Assembly (NCBI RefSeq): GCF_000377945.1
Contig: NZ_KB898921.1
Span: 124,001-188,000, forward strand
Length of the DNA stretch: 64,000 bases
Reading direction: 5' to 3'
Source of the DNA: Thioalkalivibrio sulfidiphilus
Lineage (GTDB): Bacteria; Pseudomonadota; Gammaproteobacteria; Ectothiorhodospirales; Ectothiorhodospiraceae
The notes under the pieces are model-generated. The model did no database searches and was not told the origin of the DNA. It worked only from the letters and a program-made list of their open reading frames with translations. The position numbers and the translations under genes were made by a program. Of the stretch, positions 41,423 through 51,600 are shown one piece after another; within the stretch, counting starts at the first letter, position 1; each line of letters opens with the position of its first letter.

Positions 41423-43051
41423 TCAGGCCACGATGCAGACCTGGTTCTTGCCGCGCCGCTTGGCCACGTAACAGGCCTCGTCGACGCGCCGCATGACGGT
41501 CTCCGGGTCCGTGTCACGGGAAGTGATGGCATGCACGCCGATGCTGGCGCCAGCCCCCTTGAGTGCGCGACCCTCGAAGGTGAAGGTCAGCTCACTAATC
41601 GAACGGGCGAGATTGTCGACGATCTGCTGGGCGTTGTCCAAATCGCAATCGCTGAGCAGGATGGCAAACTCGTCGCCACCCAGGCGAGCCAGGCTGTCGT
41701 GACGGCGGATGCAGCTGGACATGGTCCTGACCAGGGCCACCAGGAAGGCATCGCCGGCGTGGTGCCCGTGGGTGTCGTTGAGGTGCTTGAAGTCATCCAG
41801 GTCCAGATAGATGAGGGTGCATGCCCTGCCCTGCCTGGCATCCAGGCAGGCGCGCTGCAGTTCCACCTCGAAGGCGCGGCGATTGAGTGCGCCGGTGAGG
41901 TGATCGTGCTGGGCATCCCAGGTCATCTGTTCCATGTGCGCCAGGTCCGCGCTCACGTCGCGGAAGATGAAGCTCACCCGCACGCGCTGGTCGTTCTCGT
42001 CGAAGATGGGGGAGACGGTCTCCTCCACGTAGTGCAGGACACCCTGGCGGTCCTCCAGTGTCTGGTAGCGGTGGACGCGGGTGGCCACGCTCGACAGCAG
42101 GGTCGCAAACACCCCGGGGGGCATGCAGGGGTCGCCGCTGGGACGGCTCAGTCGGTAGACCTCGTCGATGGACTCACCCAGGGCGCGCTCCGGTGCAAGA
42201 CCGGTCATGTGGCCGGCGGCCCGGTTCATGGACAGGATGAACCCCTGGGCGTCGGTCACGATCACACCATCGGCGATGTTGTTCAGGGTGCCGATCGCCA
42301 GTTCCTTCTCCTCGTTCAGGGAGTTCTCGATGCTTCTCAGGCGCACCAGCACACGGGCGGCGCCGGCGAGCACGGAGATGATGATCAGCAGTGTCACCAC
42401 CGCGAGCATACGCAGGGCCGTCTGGTACCTGATCTCGGAATCATGTCGCGCGGCGTAGGCGTTGTCCTGTACGGTCTGGGCGAGGCGCTGGAAGATATTG
42501 AGCAGGGACATCTCCAGGGGCAGATCCTGGTCGACGATGGCCGACCAGATCTCCGGGCCCTGCTCACCGCCCAGGATGCGCTGCATGATGTCTTCCTGAA
42601 GGGGGGCGGTGACGCGGATGATCTCCAGGGCGTCGTTCAGCAGGGCCCGTTCCTTGGGGTCCAGGCCCAGGGCGATGAGCCGGTCGCGCAGTTCGATGAA
42701 CTCCACCGCCACGGCCCGGAACTCCATGAAGCGTGCGTCGCGAAACCAGGGGTCGTCCTTGAAGGCCACGCTGTAGAGTTGCAGGGAACGGGCCTGCACG
42801 ATGTTGGACATGCGGTGGATCAGTTCCACCTTGCGGTTGTGGACCTCGGAGACCTGGGTCATGGCGGACTGCAGGGCCGTGAGGTAGTAGAGGCTCACGG
42901 CCGCATAGATGCAGAGCAGAACCAGGGTCAGCAGCGCGCTGCGCCGCACCAGGGCGAGACTGGAGCGTTTGTCTTTGGCAAAAATCAGCTCGGCCAGGCT
43001 TTTTTTCACTTTGCATTTCGGCCCGAGAGGGTGGCTTGGCGTGCCCTTCAT
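41423..43051 (-). CDS. Membrane sensor diguanylate cyclase (PAS-GGDEF)
   Basis: A 542-residue protein. Transmembrane helix 1 (about 39-60) and helix 2 (about 214-236) bracket a helical periplasmic domain resembling four-helix-bundle MCP sensors. A PAS domain follows (LNNIADGVIVTDAQGFILSM), then GGDEF with an intact LARLGGDEFAILL. The RxxD I-site is RHDSLARLGGDEF, i.e. RRHD at the expected spacing. It should make cyclic di-GMP in response to a periplasmic or PAS signal. Confidence 0.92.
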   Translation of the reverse strand: MKGTPSHPLGPKCKVKKSLAELIFAKDKRSSLALVRRSALLTLVLLCIYAAVSLYYLTALQSAMTQVSEVHNRKVELIHRMSNIVQARSLQLYSVAFKDDPWFRDARFMEFRAVAVEFIELRDRLIALGLDPKERALLNDALEIIRVTAPLQEDIMQRILGGEQGPEIWSAIVDQDLPLEMSLLNIFQRLAQTVQDNAYAARHDSEIRYQTALRMLAVVTLLIIISVLAGAARVLVRLRSIENSLNEEKELAIGTLNNIADGVIVTDAQGFILSMNRAAGHMTGLAPERALGESIDEVYRLSRPSGDPCMPPGVFATLLSSVATRVHRYQTLEDRQGVLHYVEETVSPIFDENDQRVRVSFIFRDVSADLAHMEQMTWDAQHDHLTGALNRRAFEVELQRACLDARQGRACTLIYLDLDDFKHLNDTHGHHAGDAFLVALVRTMSSCIRRHDSLARLGGDEFAILLSDCDLDNAQQIVDNLARSISELTFTFEGRALKGAGASIGVHAITSRDTDPETVMRRVDEACYVAKRRGKNQVCIVA

Positions 43052-43205
43052 TGGGCATTCTGTGAGGCAATCTTAGTTGCGCAGGCAGTGCACAACAATG
43101 CGGATCAGACAACGGGCGCAGCGGCGTTGACAGGCGGTCGGAGAATGAAATATGAAAAAAACATGATCATCAGTGACCTGGGGCATGTGTTGCAGACTGA
43201 AACGC

Positions 43206-44111
43206 TTATTCCCTGATTGAAGTTGTGGTTAATACCAGTCCCTGGCACCATTGATCGATGGCGGCTGTCGCCTCTTGCGGTTTTTCCGTGAGCAGCCAGT
43301 GGTTGGCGTCGATGTGAACGCGTTCGAGATGCGGAAACAGCTGGATCTGCCGGCTGTTGATCAGCGGGTCGCTGATGCCGGATCCCCTGGATTGCAGCAC
43401 CAGCACCGGTTGTTTGATCTGTGCGAGATGAGGCAATGGCCGGACCACCTCGCGCAGGTCCTGCAGATAGTTGGCCAGGGGCAGAAACCGCAGGTCGGCC
43501 CGGGGGCTCATGTACAGGCGCACGATGTCCTGTAGTTCCCCCTCTTCCAGCCTCTGACGTGCCTGTGCATCCAGGGCATGCAGGTCCCGGTAGGGGAACC
43601 GGCGACTGGCCGCGAAGATCCGGCCGATCAGCCTGACGGGCGGGATGAGCAGACAATTGAGCAGGTTGAGACGGCGCACGACGCCCAGCACGCCGCGCAG
43701 GGCCTCGGGGAACACCGGGTCGATGAGGATCAGCGCCCGCACCCGGTCCGGATGCCGTACCGCCAGTTCCATGGCCACCTGAGCGCCGAGGCTGTGCCCC
43801 ATGAACACCGCCTGCGCATGCCCTTCCCTGTCCAGCAAGCTGATCTGGTCCTGGCACCAGTGCCATCGGCTAAAGGCCTTGCGCGTCATGGAAGCGCCAT
43901 GGCCACGCAGGTCCGGCTGGTAGAGATCCCAGGTATCACGCAGGCGGCTGTGGGCGCAGAACTCGCTGAAGCGGGTGCCGTTGCTGGCGACGCCATGCAG
44001 GGTGACCAAAGCCGGTGCCTCGGGAAGCCCGCAGCGGTGTGCGCGGTAGCCAAGGCGAAGGCCGTCGCTTGCAGTGAGATAGTGGAGGGGGGCGTGAATG
44101 GCCGCATTCAT
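43206..44111 (-). CDS. Alpha/beta-fold hydrolase
   Basis: A 301-residue hydrolase with ALVTLHGVASNGTRF for the oxyanion hole, nucleophile elbow FMGHSLGAQVAMEL, an acid near LQSRGSGISDP and the catalytic His in HIDANHWLLTEKP. The triad appears complete. It resembles esterase/epoxide hydrolase-like proteins; the substrate is unknown. It stands alone, divergent from the gene at 44288. Confidence 0.86.
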   Translation of the reverse strand: MNAAIHAPLHYLTASDGLRLGYRAHRCGLPEAPALVTLHGVASNGTRFSEFCAHSRLRDTWDLYQPDLRGHGASMTRKAFSRWHWCQDQISLLDREGHAQAVFMGHSLGAQVAMELAVRHPDRVRALILIDPVFPEALRGVLGVVRRLNLLNCLLIPPVRLIGRIFAASRRFPYRDLHALDAQARQRLEEGELQDIVRLYMSPRADLRFLPLANYLQDLREVVRPLPHLAQIKQPVLVLQSRGSGISDPLINSRQIQLFPHLERVHIDANHWLLTEKPQEATAAIDQWCQGLVLTTTSIRE

Positions 44112-44287
44112 GGGGCCATCCTAATGCAGATCGAAGGATCGGTGGGCAGCCGCTGCCCGACAGCACGTGGCTGATACCGTCTATCTTTTGCCGGGCGCCG
44201 GATATCTCGCCGGAAGCAACCATTTCCCGCAAGCGGCGTCACAGGGATATACTCATTTCGAGTCTCCTGACTGATCCGGAGGTCCCC

Positions 44288-45004
44288 ATGAAGCTCTGGT
44301 CCGCCCTGTTCTGCCTGTTTTTCTCCGCCAGCGTGCTCGCGGCTGAGACCATCCCCTTCGAACACTGGACGGTCATCTCCCGCGCCGACTCCGCGACCGG
44401 CGAGATCACCTTGGCCGCCTACACCCGCAATCGCGAGGGTCACCTGCTGGCCTTCGGTCAGAAGGACAACGGACCCATCGATGGCGCCCTTATGCTTAAC
44501 GAGCGCAGCGGCAGCCGGGCCCGTGCGGACCATCCCCTGAACCTGCGTTTCAGCCAGGGCGCCGAGTACCGCGTCGAGGGCCTGCGCATCCCGGAGACCG
44601 CGCGGGGCCAGGGACCCGAAGGCACGGCCAGCCGCGTGGAATGGCAGTTGTGGGAGAAGAAACAGGGCGGCAGAGTGCCGGAAGCCCTGGGTTCGCTGGC
44701 CGAGGCCCGCGAGGTGACGGTTGAATATCGGGATGCCGAGGGGGAACTGCGCCAGACCAGCTTCTCGCTACGCGGCGCTAACCGGGCCCTGGCCTGGGTG
44801 CTCCAGGAAGGCCCGATGACCGCCAGCGTGCACACCATCGACACCCTCTCCGAGGAGGCCGCCTTCGCCTGCCAGCGCAACGGCAACGGTGACTCAGGCC
44901 GGGTGGCCCACTGCTTCGACGGCATCGTGTCCTGCTGGGACAAGACCGCCAGCGGTTCCGTGGCGGCCTTCAGCAGCTGCCTGAGAAGCGAAGGGGTTTT
45001 GTAA
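44288..45004 (+). CDS. Exported hypothetical protein
   Basis: A 238-residue protein with a clear signal peptide (MKLWSALFCLFFSASVLAAE). Two Cys near the C-terminus (ACQRNGNG and FDGIVSCWDK) and a final CLRSEG could form disulfides. It has a good ribosome-binding site (CCGGAGGTC). I recognise no family. Confidence 0.75.
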   Translation: MKLWSALFCLFFSASVLAAETIPFEHWTVISRADSATGEITLAAYTRNREGHLLAFGQKDNGPIDGALMLNERSGSRARADHPLNLRFSQGAEYRVEGLRIPETARGQGPEGTASRVEWQLWEKKQGGRVPEALGSLAEAREVTVEYRDAEGELRQTSFSLRGANRALAWVLQEGPMTASVHTIDTLSEEAAFACQRNGNGDSGRVAHCFDGIVSCWDKTASGSVAAFSSCLRSEGVL

Positions 45005-45078
45005 GTGGCAAGTGGCAAGTGGCAAGTGGCAAGGAAAACAGCATCACGATTGCCCTTGCCACTTGAGACTTGCCACTG
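45005..45078. terminator. AAGTGGCAAGTGGC inverted repeat between convergent genes
   Basis: Four AAGTGGC units (45004-45033) face GCCACTTGAGACTTGCCACT downstream. It lies between two convergent genes and may terminate both. A related AGTGGCAAGTCTCAAGTGGC sequence occurs at 63932-63952. Confidence 0.5.
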
Positions 45079-45081
45079 CCC

Positions 45082-46059
45082 CTACGGCAGTAGGACCGTG
45101 GATCCCGTCGTCTTCCTGCCCTCCAGATCCCGATGGGCCTGGGCCGCGTCCTTGAGCGCATAGGTCTGGTTGATCTCGATCTTCACCGCCCCGCTGCCCA
45201 CCACCTCGAACAGATCCCCGGCGGCCCAGTTCAGGTCCTCGGGGGTGGAGGTGTAGTGGAACAGGGTCGGACGGGTGAGGAACAGGGAGCCCTTCTTGGC
45301 CAGCAGGGCCGGCTCGAAGGCAGGCACCGGGCCGGACGCGTTGCCGAAGGTGACCATCATGCCCAGGGGGCGCAGGCAGTCCAGGGAGCCCATGAAGGTC
45401 TCCTTGCCCACGGAGTCGTAGACCGCGTCCACGCCCTTGCCGCCGGTGATCTCCCGTACCCGGGCGACGAAGTCCTCGCGTGTGTAGACGATGGGGTGGT
45501 CGCAGCCATGGGCCCGGGCGATCTCCGCCTTGGCGTCGGTACCGACGGTGCCGATCACCGTGGCCCCCAGGTGCCTGGCCCACTGGCAGGCAATCAGGCC
45601 CACGCCACCGGCGGCCGCGTGGATCAGCACCGTGTCACCGGGTTCCACCCGGTGGATGCGTCGCAGCAGGTAATGGGCCGTCATGCCGCGCAGCATCATG
45701 GCGGCTGCGGTGCGTTCCTCGATGTTGTCCGGCAGCTTCACCAGGCGCGCGGCCGGCATGATGCGGGCCTCGGCATAGGCCCCCGGCGGCGGCGTGGCAT
45801 AGGCCACCCGGTCGCCTTCCTTGAGGGTCTGCACCCCTTCCCCCACGGCCTCCACCACGCCCGCGGCTTCCATGCCCAGGCCGCCCGGCAGGGACGGCAG
45901 GGGGTAGAGTCCGGTGCGGAAGTAGACGTCGATGAAGTTCAGGCCCACGGCGGTCTGGCGTAGGCGTACCTCGCCGGGCCCGGGTTCACCCACCTCGATG
46001 GCTTCCCAGCGCATGACCTCGGGGCCGCCGGTCTCGTGGATTCGGATTGCATGGGTCAT
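45082..46059 (-). CDS. NADPH:quinone oxidoreductase (MDR/QOR family)
   Basis: A 325-residue zinc-free medium-chain reductase. The start at 46059 has AAGGAG ten bases before it. Motifs: GLNFIDVYFRTGLYPLPSLP, GMEAAGVVEAVGEG, the NADPH-binding IHAAAGGVGLIACQWA and VYDSVGKETF. It should reduce quinones by one electron like E. coli QorA. It stands alone. Confidence 0.9.
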   Translation of the reverse strand: MTHAIRIHETGGPEVMRWEAIEVGEPGPGEVRLRQTAVGLNFIDVYFRTGLYPLPSLPGGLGMEAAGVVEAVGEGVQTLKEGDRVAYATPPPGAYAEARIMPAARLVKLPDNIEERTAAAMMLRGMTAHYLLRRIHRVEPGDTVLIHAAAGGVGLIACQWARHLGATVIGTVGTDAKAEIARAHGCDHPIVYTREDFVARVREITGGKGVDAVYDSVGKETFMGSLDCLRPLGMMVTFGNASGPVPAFEPALLAKKGSLFLTRPTLFHYTSTPEDLNWAAGDLFEVVGSGAVKIEINQTYALKDAAQAHRDLEGRKTTGSTVLLP

Positions 46060-46132
46060 GGGTTGCTCCTTGAAAGGGAGGAAAACGATACAAGTTACAA
46101 GATACAGGGCGAGTATGCAGCACGGCACGAAG

Positions 46133-46212
46133 GTCGGGCTCCAGCCCGACACACGGCGCCGGAGAAAGGCAGCTGGCTTTTTTCTGGCCGCGTCGTCGGG
46201 CTGAAGCCCGAC
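46133..46212. repeat. Two GTCGGGCT...AGCCCGAC hairpins
   Basis: GTCGGGCTCCAGCCCGAC at 46133-46150 and GTCGGGCTGAAGCCCGAC at 46195-46212 form near-identical palindromes. A third copy with longer arms lies at 48559-48584. They lie between the quinone reductase and the SrkA gene. Confidence 0.7.
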
Positions 46213-46230
46213 CTACAGTTTTTTGAGTCA

Positions 46231-47148
46231 TTACAACAGCGGCGGTTCATCCATCGCGGCGATCTGCTCGCGCAGTTCCAGGATGCGGTCTTCCCAGTAG
46301 CGGGGGCTGTCGAAGAAGGGAAATGCAGGTGGAAAGGCCGGGTCGTCCCAGCGCTGGGCGATCCAGGCGGAATAATGGATCAGGCGCAAGGTGCGCAGGG
46401 CCTCGATCAGGTGCAGCTCCCGGGGATCGAAGTCCCTAAAGGTCTCGTAGCCCTCCCGGATGCGTTCCCATTGGGCGGCCATGCTCTGGGCATCACCGGA
46501 GAGCAGCATCCACAGGTCCTGGATCGCGGGGCCCATGCGGCTGTCGTCGAAATCCACGAAATGGGGGCCGTCGTCGGTCCACAGCACATTGCCGGCGTGG
46601 CAGTCGCCGTGCAGGCGCAGCAGGGCCACGTGGCCCGCCCGCTGGTAACAGCGCTCGACCCCGGCCAGGGCCTGATCCACCACCTGCCGGTACACCGTCT
46701 CCAGTTCGGGGGGAATGATGTGGTTGTCCAGGAGGAAGGCCCGGGCGCTGCGACCGAAGCTCTCCAGGTTCAGGTGCGGCCGGTGGCGGAAGGGCTCCAT
46801 GGCGCCTACCCCGTGGATCCGGCCGATGAGGCGTCCCATGAGGCTCAGGGTGTCGGGATTGTCCAGCTCCGGGGCGTGGCCGCCCTGGCGGGGGAACACC
46901 GCGAAGCGCTGGCCGTCCAGCCGGGCCAGGGTGCCGTGGCCGGGGATCTCCCGGGGAGGCACCACGGGGATCTCCCGCGCCGCCAGCTGGGCCACGAAGC
47001 GGTGTTCCTCGAGGATGGCGGCATCTGACCAGCGTCCGGGTCGGTAGAACTTCACCACGCAGAAACCGCCCTCCTCCAGCCCCAGCTGGTAGACGCGGTT
47101 CTCGTAGCTGTTCAGGGCCAGCAGACGCCCGTCACAGCGCACCCCCAC
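46231..47148 (-). CDS. srkA: Stress-response kinase SrkA (YihE/RdoA)
   Basis: At least 305 residues of the SrkA Ser/Thr kinase, an APH-fold kinase linked to envelope stress. Motifs: LNSYENRVYQL, VVKFYRP with the ATP-binding Lys, LRLHGDCHAGNVLW for the catalytic loop and HFVDFDDSRMGPAIQDLWML for metal binding. Family-like sequence (FHDLTPDRILTLLEGV) continues in frame upstream to about 47193, but no ATG, GTG or TTG occurs there, so the GTG at 47148 is a conservative start. The desaturase gene ends 104 bp upstream. Confidence 0.88.
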   Translation of the reverse strand: MGVRCDGRLLALNSYENRVYQLGLEEGGFCVVKFYRPGRWSDAAILEEHRFVAQLAAREIPVVPPREIPGHGTLARLDGQRFAVFPRQGGHAPELDNPDTLSLMGRLIGRIHGVGAMEPFRHRPHLNLESFGRSARAFLLDNHIIPPELETVYRQVVDQALAGVERCYQRAGHVALLRLHGDCHAGNVLWTDDGPHFVDFDDSRMGPAIQDLWMLLSGDAQSMAAQWERIREGYETFRDFDPRELHLIEALRTLRLIHYSAWIAQRWDDPAFPPAFPFFDSPRYWEDRILELREQIAAMDEPPLL

Positions 47149-47252
47149 GCCTTCAAGCAGGGTGAGGATGCGGTCGGGGGTCAGGTCGTGGAACGGGGCG
47201 CGCGCGCCCTCGGGTGTTGCACCGGGGGCGCGGGGAGGTGCCGGATCGCGAT

Positions 47253-48392
47253 TCAGGAGAACTGTACCTTGAGCAGGGCCAGGCGCTTGCGCTGCATCTT
47301 CAGCATGTATTCGAACTCACGCATGCGGGTGCGCATGGCGGCGTGTTCCCAGTGGGCGGCGATCTTGTGGCGGGTCTGCTCGTAGAGGTGCGCCTTGTGG
47401 GTCTTCCACTGCTCCAGCACCGACAGGAAGTGCTGGTATTCCTGCTCCAGCACGCCACGCCACTTCTCCAGGCTGCTGTCGTCCCGGGCGAGTTGCTCCC
47501 GGGCCTTGCGGAATTCCGTGGCCAGCACCGCCTGGTAGATCTTGAACTTGCTGGCGCGCTTGAGGTTCCTGGCCAGACCCAGCCAGCTCAGGGTGGCGAT
47601 CAGCCACTTGGTGGGGTCGAACTGCCACCAGCGAATGCCGTTGCGGTAGTCGTACTGAAACAGGTGGTGATAGTTGTGGTAGCCCTCGCCGAAGGTGAGC
47701 AGGGCCAGGAAGCCGTTGTCCCGGGCGCTGTTCTCCTCGGTGTAGGGGCGCTTGCCCCAGACATGGGCCAGGGAGTTGATGAAGAAGGTGAAGTGATGGG
47801 CCAGCACCAGGCGCAGGAAGCCGGCCAGCAGCAGCATCTCCAGCACGTTGCCGAACACCAGGCCCAGCAGCACCGGCGGGATGATGTTCATGCCCAGCGC
47901 GATGGGTAGGTAGTACCTGTGCTGCCACATGACGATGGGGTCGCGCAGCAGGTCCGGCGCGTTGCTGAAGTCCGACTGGCCGCTGGGGTAGTCGCGCAGC
48001 ATCCAGCCGATGTGGGAGAACCAGAAGCCGCGGCCCGCGGAGTACGGGTCGCGCTCGTTGTCGTCCACGTGGCGGTGGTGGGTGCGGTGGCCGGAGGCCC
48101 AGATCAGGATGCTATTCTGCAGGGTCATGGCGCCCCACAGGGCCAGCGCGACCCGGATCACCGGGTGGGCCTCGTAGCTGCGGTGGGCCCACAGGCGGTG
48201 GTAGCCGGCGGTGATGGACATGCTGCCCAGCACCATGAAGGCGCCGAAGGCGATCCAGGCGCTCAGGCTGTAGCCATGGGCGATCCCGTACCAGGGCACG
48301 GCGATCAGGGCCACCAGGGCGGTGAGGCTGAACATCAGGGTGGTGGTCCACAACAGGCGCGGACGGGTGTTTCGGGATTCAGGGGAACTCAT
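47253..48392 (-). CDS. Membrane fatty-acid (acyl-CoA) delta-9 desaturase
   Basis: A 379-residue integral membrane di-iron desaturase. The three His boxes are HRLWAH, HRTHHRHVD and HNYHH in the expected order, and hydrophobic pairs flank the first and third (IAFGAFMVLGSMSITAGYHR). A C-terminal extension of about 90 residues is rich in Lys, Arg and Gln. It adapts membrane fluidity. It sits upstream of SrkA on the same strand. Confidence 0.92.
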   Translation of the reverse strand: MSSPESRNTRPRLLWTTTLMFSLTALVALIAVPWYGIAHGYSLSAWIAFGAFMVLGSMSITAGYHRLWAHRSYEAHPVIRVALALWGAMTLQNSILIWASGHRTHHRHVDDNERDPYSAGRGFWFSHIGWMLRDYPSGQSDFSNAPDLLRDPIVMWQHRYYLPIALGMNIIPPVLLGLVFGNVLEMLLLAGFLRLVLAHHFTFFINSLAHVWGKRPYTEENSARDNGFLALLTFGEGYHNYHHLFQYDYRNGIRWWQFDPTKWLIATLSWLGLARNLKRASKFKIYQAVLATEFRKAREQLARDDSSLEKWRGVLEQEYQHFLSVLEQWKTHKAHLYEQTRHKIAAHWEHAAMRTRMREFEYMLKMQRKRLALLKVQFS

Positions 48393-48558
48393 GCTGCGGG
48401 GACTCGGTGACTCAGGGATTGGAATACTGCCAGTTTATCAGGGATTGGCCCGGTCTGCCGACCGCCGGGCCGATGAACGACGCCGGCAGGTCGATTGTGC
48501 AGTGCGGGAGGCCGGACAGTGCGGGACGCCCTGTCGCCATGGTTGGGCCGGCTTGAGC

Positions 48559-48584
48559 GTGGGTCGGGCTGAAGCCCGACCCAC
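48559..48584. repeat. GTGGGTCGGGCTGAAGCCCG-type hairpin
   Basis: A 26-bp palindrome, arms GTGGGTCGGGCT and AGCCCGACCCAC, in the gap between the desaturase and RND genes. It matches the core of the two hairpins at 46133-46212. Confidence 0.7.
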
Positions 48585-48620
48585 AGCCTAATCTACAGCC
48601 AGGTGTCCTGCCCTCCGTGC

Positions 48621-51600
48621 TCAGGCCCTGACCGCCTCCCCGGCTGCCGTCTGCACCGTCCGGTCCCTGGACAGGTAGACATACATGGCGGGCACCACGA
48701 ACAGGGTGAACAGGGTGCCGATGGTCATGCCCGCGGCGATCACCAGGCCCATGGCGAAGCGGGCCCCGGCGCCGGGGCCGGCGGCCACCAGCAGCGGGAT
48801 CATGGCCAGCACCGTGGCGGCGGTGGTCATCAGGATCGGGCGCAGGCGGATGGCGGCGGCCTCCTCGATGGCCTCGCGCTTGGATAACCCCTCCTCCCGC
48901 AGCTTGTTGGCGAATTCCACGATCAGGATACCGTGCTTGGCGATCAGGCCGATCAGGGTCACCAGGCCCACCTGGGTGTAGATGTTCAAAGTGGCGAAGC
49001 CCAGGCTCACGAAGATGAGCGCCCCGGCGATGGACATGGGCACGGTCATCATCATGATCAGCGAATCCCGGAAGGACTCGAACTGGGCCGCCAGCACCAG
49101 GTAGATCACCACCAGGGCGAAGAAGAAGGTCAGGATCAGCTGGGCGCCCTCGCTGCGGAACTGCCGGGACTGGCCGGCGTAGTCCACGCTGTAGCCCGGC
49201 GGCAGGACCTCGGCGGCGATGCCATCCAGCAGGTCCAGGGCCTCGCCCAGGGTCACGCCGGGGCGCGGCACGCCGGACAGGGTCACGCTGTTGAGCTGCT
49301 GGAAGCGCTTGAGCTGCTGGGGCTGGACCGTGTCCTCCAGGGTGATCAGGGTGGCCAGGGGCACCAGCTCACCCTCCCGGTTGCGGGTGTAGAGGTCCTC
49401 GATCTGTTCCGGGTTGAGGCGCTGCACCCGCTCCAGCTGGGGGATCACCCGGTAGGAGCGGTTGTCCAGGGAGAAGCGTCCCGCCGGTCCTCCGGAGAAC
49501 AGCGCGGCCAGGTCCATGGACAGGGTCTGCATGTCCACGCCCATGAGCGCCGCCCTGTCCCGGTCGATGTGGATCTCGGTGCGCGGCTTGTCGATCTTGA
49601 GATCGCCGTCGATGAAGATGAAACGCCCGCTCTGCATGGCGCGGCCGATCACCTCCTGGGCCACCGCCTGCAGGTTCTCGGCGGGCTCGGTGGAGCGGAT
49701 CACGAACTCAACCGGCGGGCCGCCGCCACCGCCCGGCAGGGACGGCGGCACCAGGGCGAAGATGTTGAGCCCCGGGATCTGCTCGATGCGCGGCTGCAGG
49801 TCCTGCTCCAGCACCTGCTGGGTGGAGCGGTCCCGCTGGTCCCAGGGGGCGAGCACGAAACCGGCGATGGCCGTGTTGGTGGCGCCCACGCCGGCACCGC
49901 CGAAGCCGTTGACGATGAAGATGTTGCGCATCTCCGGGATCTCGTCCAGGTAGCGGTTCATCACCGCCGTGTTGCGCTCCAGGTGGTCCAAGGTAGTGGG
50001 CGCGTCGGCCTCGGCGATGGAGAACACGAAGCCCTGGTCCTCGGCGGGCTCCAGTTCGCTGGGGCTGGTGATGAACAGGAAGTAGCAGGACACCAGCACG
50101 ATCAGGCCGAAGGTGAGCACCACGTGCTTGTCGTCGAGCGCCCCGTGAAGGCGGCGCTGGTACCGTCGGCGCAGGCCGTCGAAGCGCGCATCCAGCCAGG
50201 CCTCCAGGCGGCCTTTGCTGCCTTCGCCGTGGGCTTTAAGCAGACGTGAACTCAACATGGGCGAGAGGGTCAGGGCCACGATGCCCGAGATGATCACCGA
50301 GGCGGCCAGGGTGAAGGCGAACTCGATGAACAGGGTACCGGTGATGCCGCCCACGAAACCGATGGGCAGGAACACCGCCACCAGGGTGGTGGACATGGCC
50401 ACGATGGGCCAGGCCAGCTCCCTCGCGCCGCGCAGGGCCGCCTCAAGGGGTGCCATGCCCTCCTCGATGTGGCGGTGGATGTTCTCCACCATGATGATGG
50501 CGTCGTCCACCACGATGCCGATGGCCAGCACCATGGCCAACAGGGTCAGCAGGTTGATGGAAAAGCCCATCAGCAGCATCAGGAACAGGGTGCCCACCAG
50601 GGACAGGGGCACCGCCAGGGCCGGGATGATGACGCTGCGCACCGAGCCCAGGAACAGGTAGATCACGCCCACCACGATCACCAGGGCCAGGAAGATGGTG
50701 AGCAGCACCTCGTCGATGGCGCTCTGGATGTAGAGGGTGGAGTCGTAGACGATGTCGCCGGACAGGCCCTGGGGGAACTGGGGCTCGATCTGCTCGGCCC
50801 ACACCCTGCGCACCTCGGCGATCACGTCCAGGGCGTTGGCGTCGGGGGCCACCTCGATGCCGATGAAGGTGGCGGACTGGCCGTTGAAGCTCACCGAGAC
50901 GTCGTAGTTCTCCGAGCCCAGCTCCACCTCGGCGATGTCCACGATGCGCACGATGGCGCCCTCGTCGGCGCGCACCACCAGCTGCTCGAACTCCTCGGCG
51001 CTGGAGAGGTCGGTGGAGGCCTTCAGGTCGATGCTCACCATCTCGCCCTTGGTGCGTCCGACGGCGGAGAGCACGTTGTTGGCGCGCAGGGCCGCGGCCA
51101 CGTCGGCGCCGGTGACGTTGAGCGCCGCCATGCGTTCCGGGTCCAGCCAGATGCGCATGGCGAAGGTGCGGTCGCCGAGGATCTGGGCGCGCTGCACACC
51201 GGGGATGGTGGACAGCTGGGGCTGCACCACACGCACCAGGTAATCGGTGATCTGGTTGTTGCTGAGCAGCTCCGAGTAGAAGCTCATGTACATGGCGGCG
51301 ATGGTCTGCCCCACGGACAGCTCGATCACCGGTTCCTCCGCCTCCAGGGGCAGGTCGGAGCGCACCTTGTTCACCTGGGCGGCGATCTGGGTCAGGGCCT
51401 CGTTGGGGTCGTAGTCCAGGCGCAGGTTGGCCTGCACCAGGCTCACGCCGGCGATGCTGGTGGAGACGATGTAGTCGATGCCCTCGGCGGCGGCGATCTC
51501 CCGCTCGATGGGCGTGGTGATGAAGCCCTGGATCAAGTCCGCGTCGGCGCCGATGTAGGCGGTGGTCACCGTGACCACCGCGTTCTTGATCTCCGGGAAC

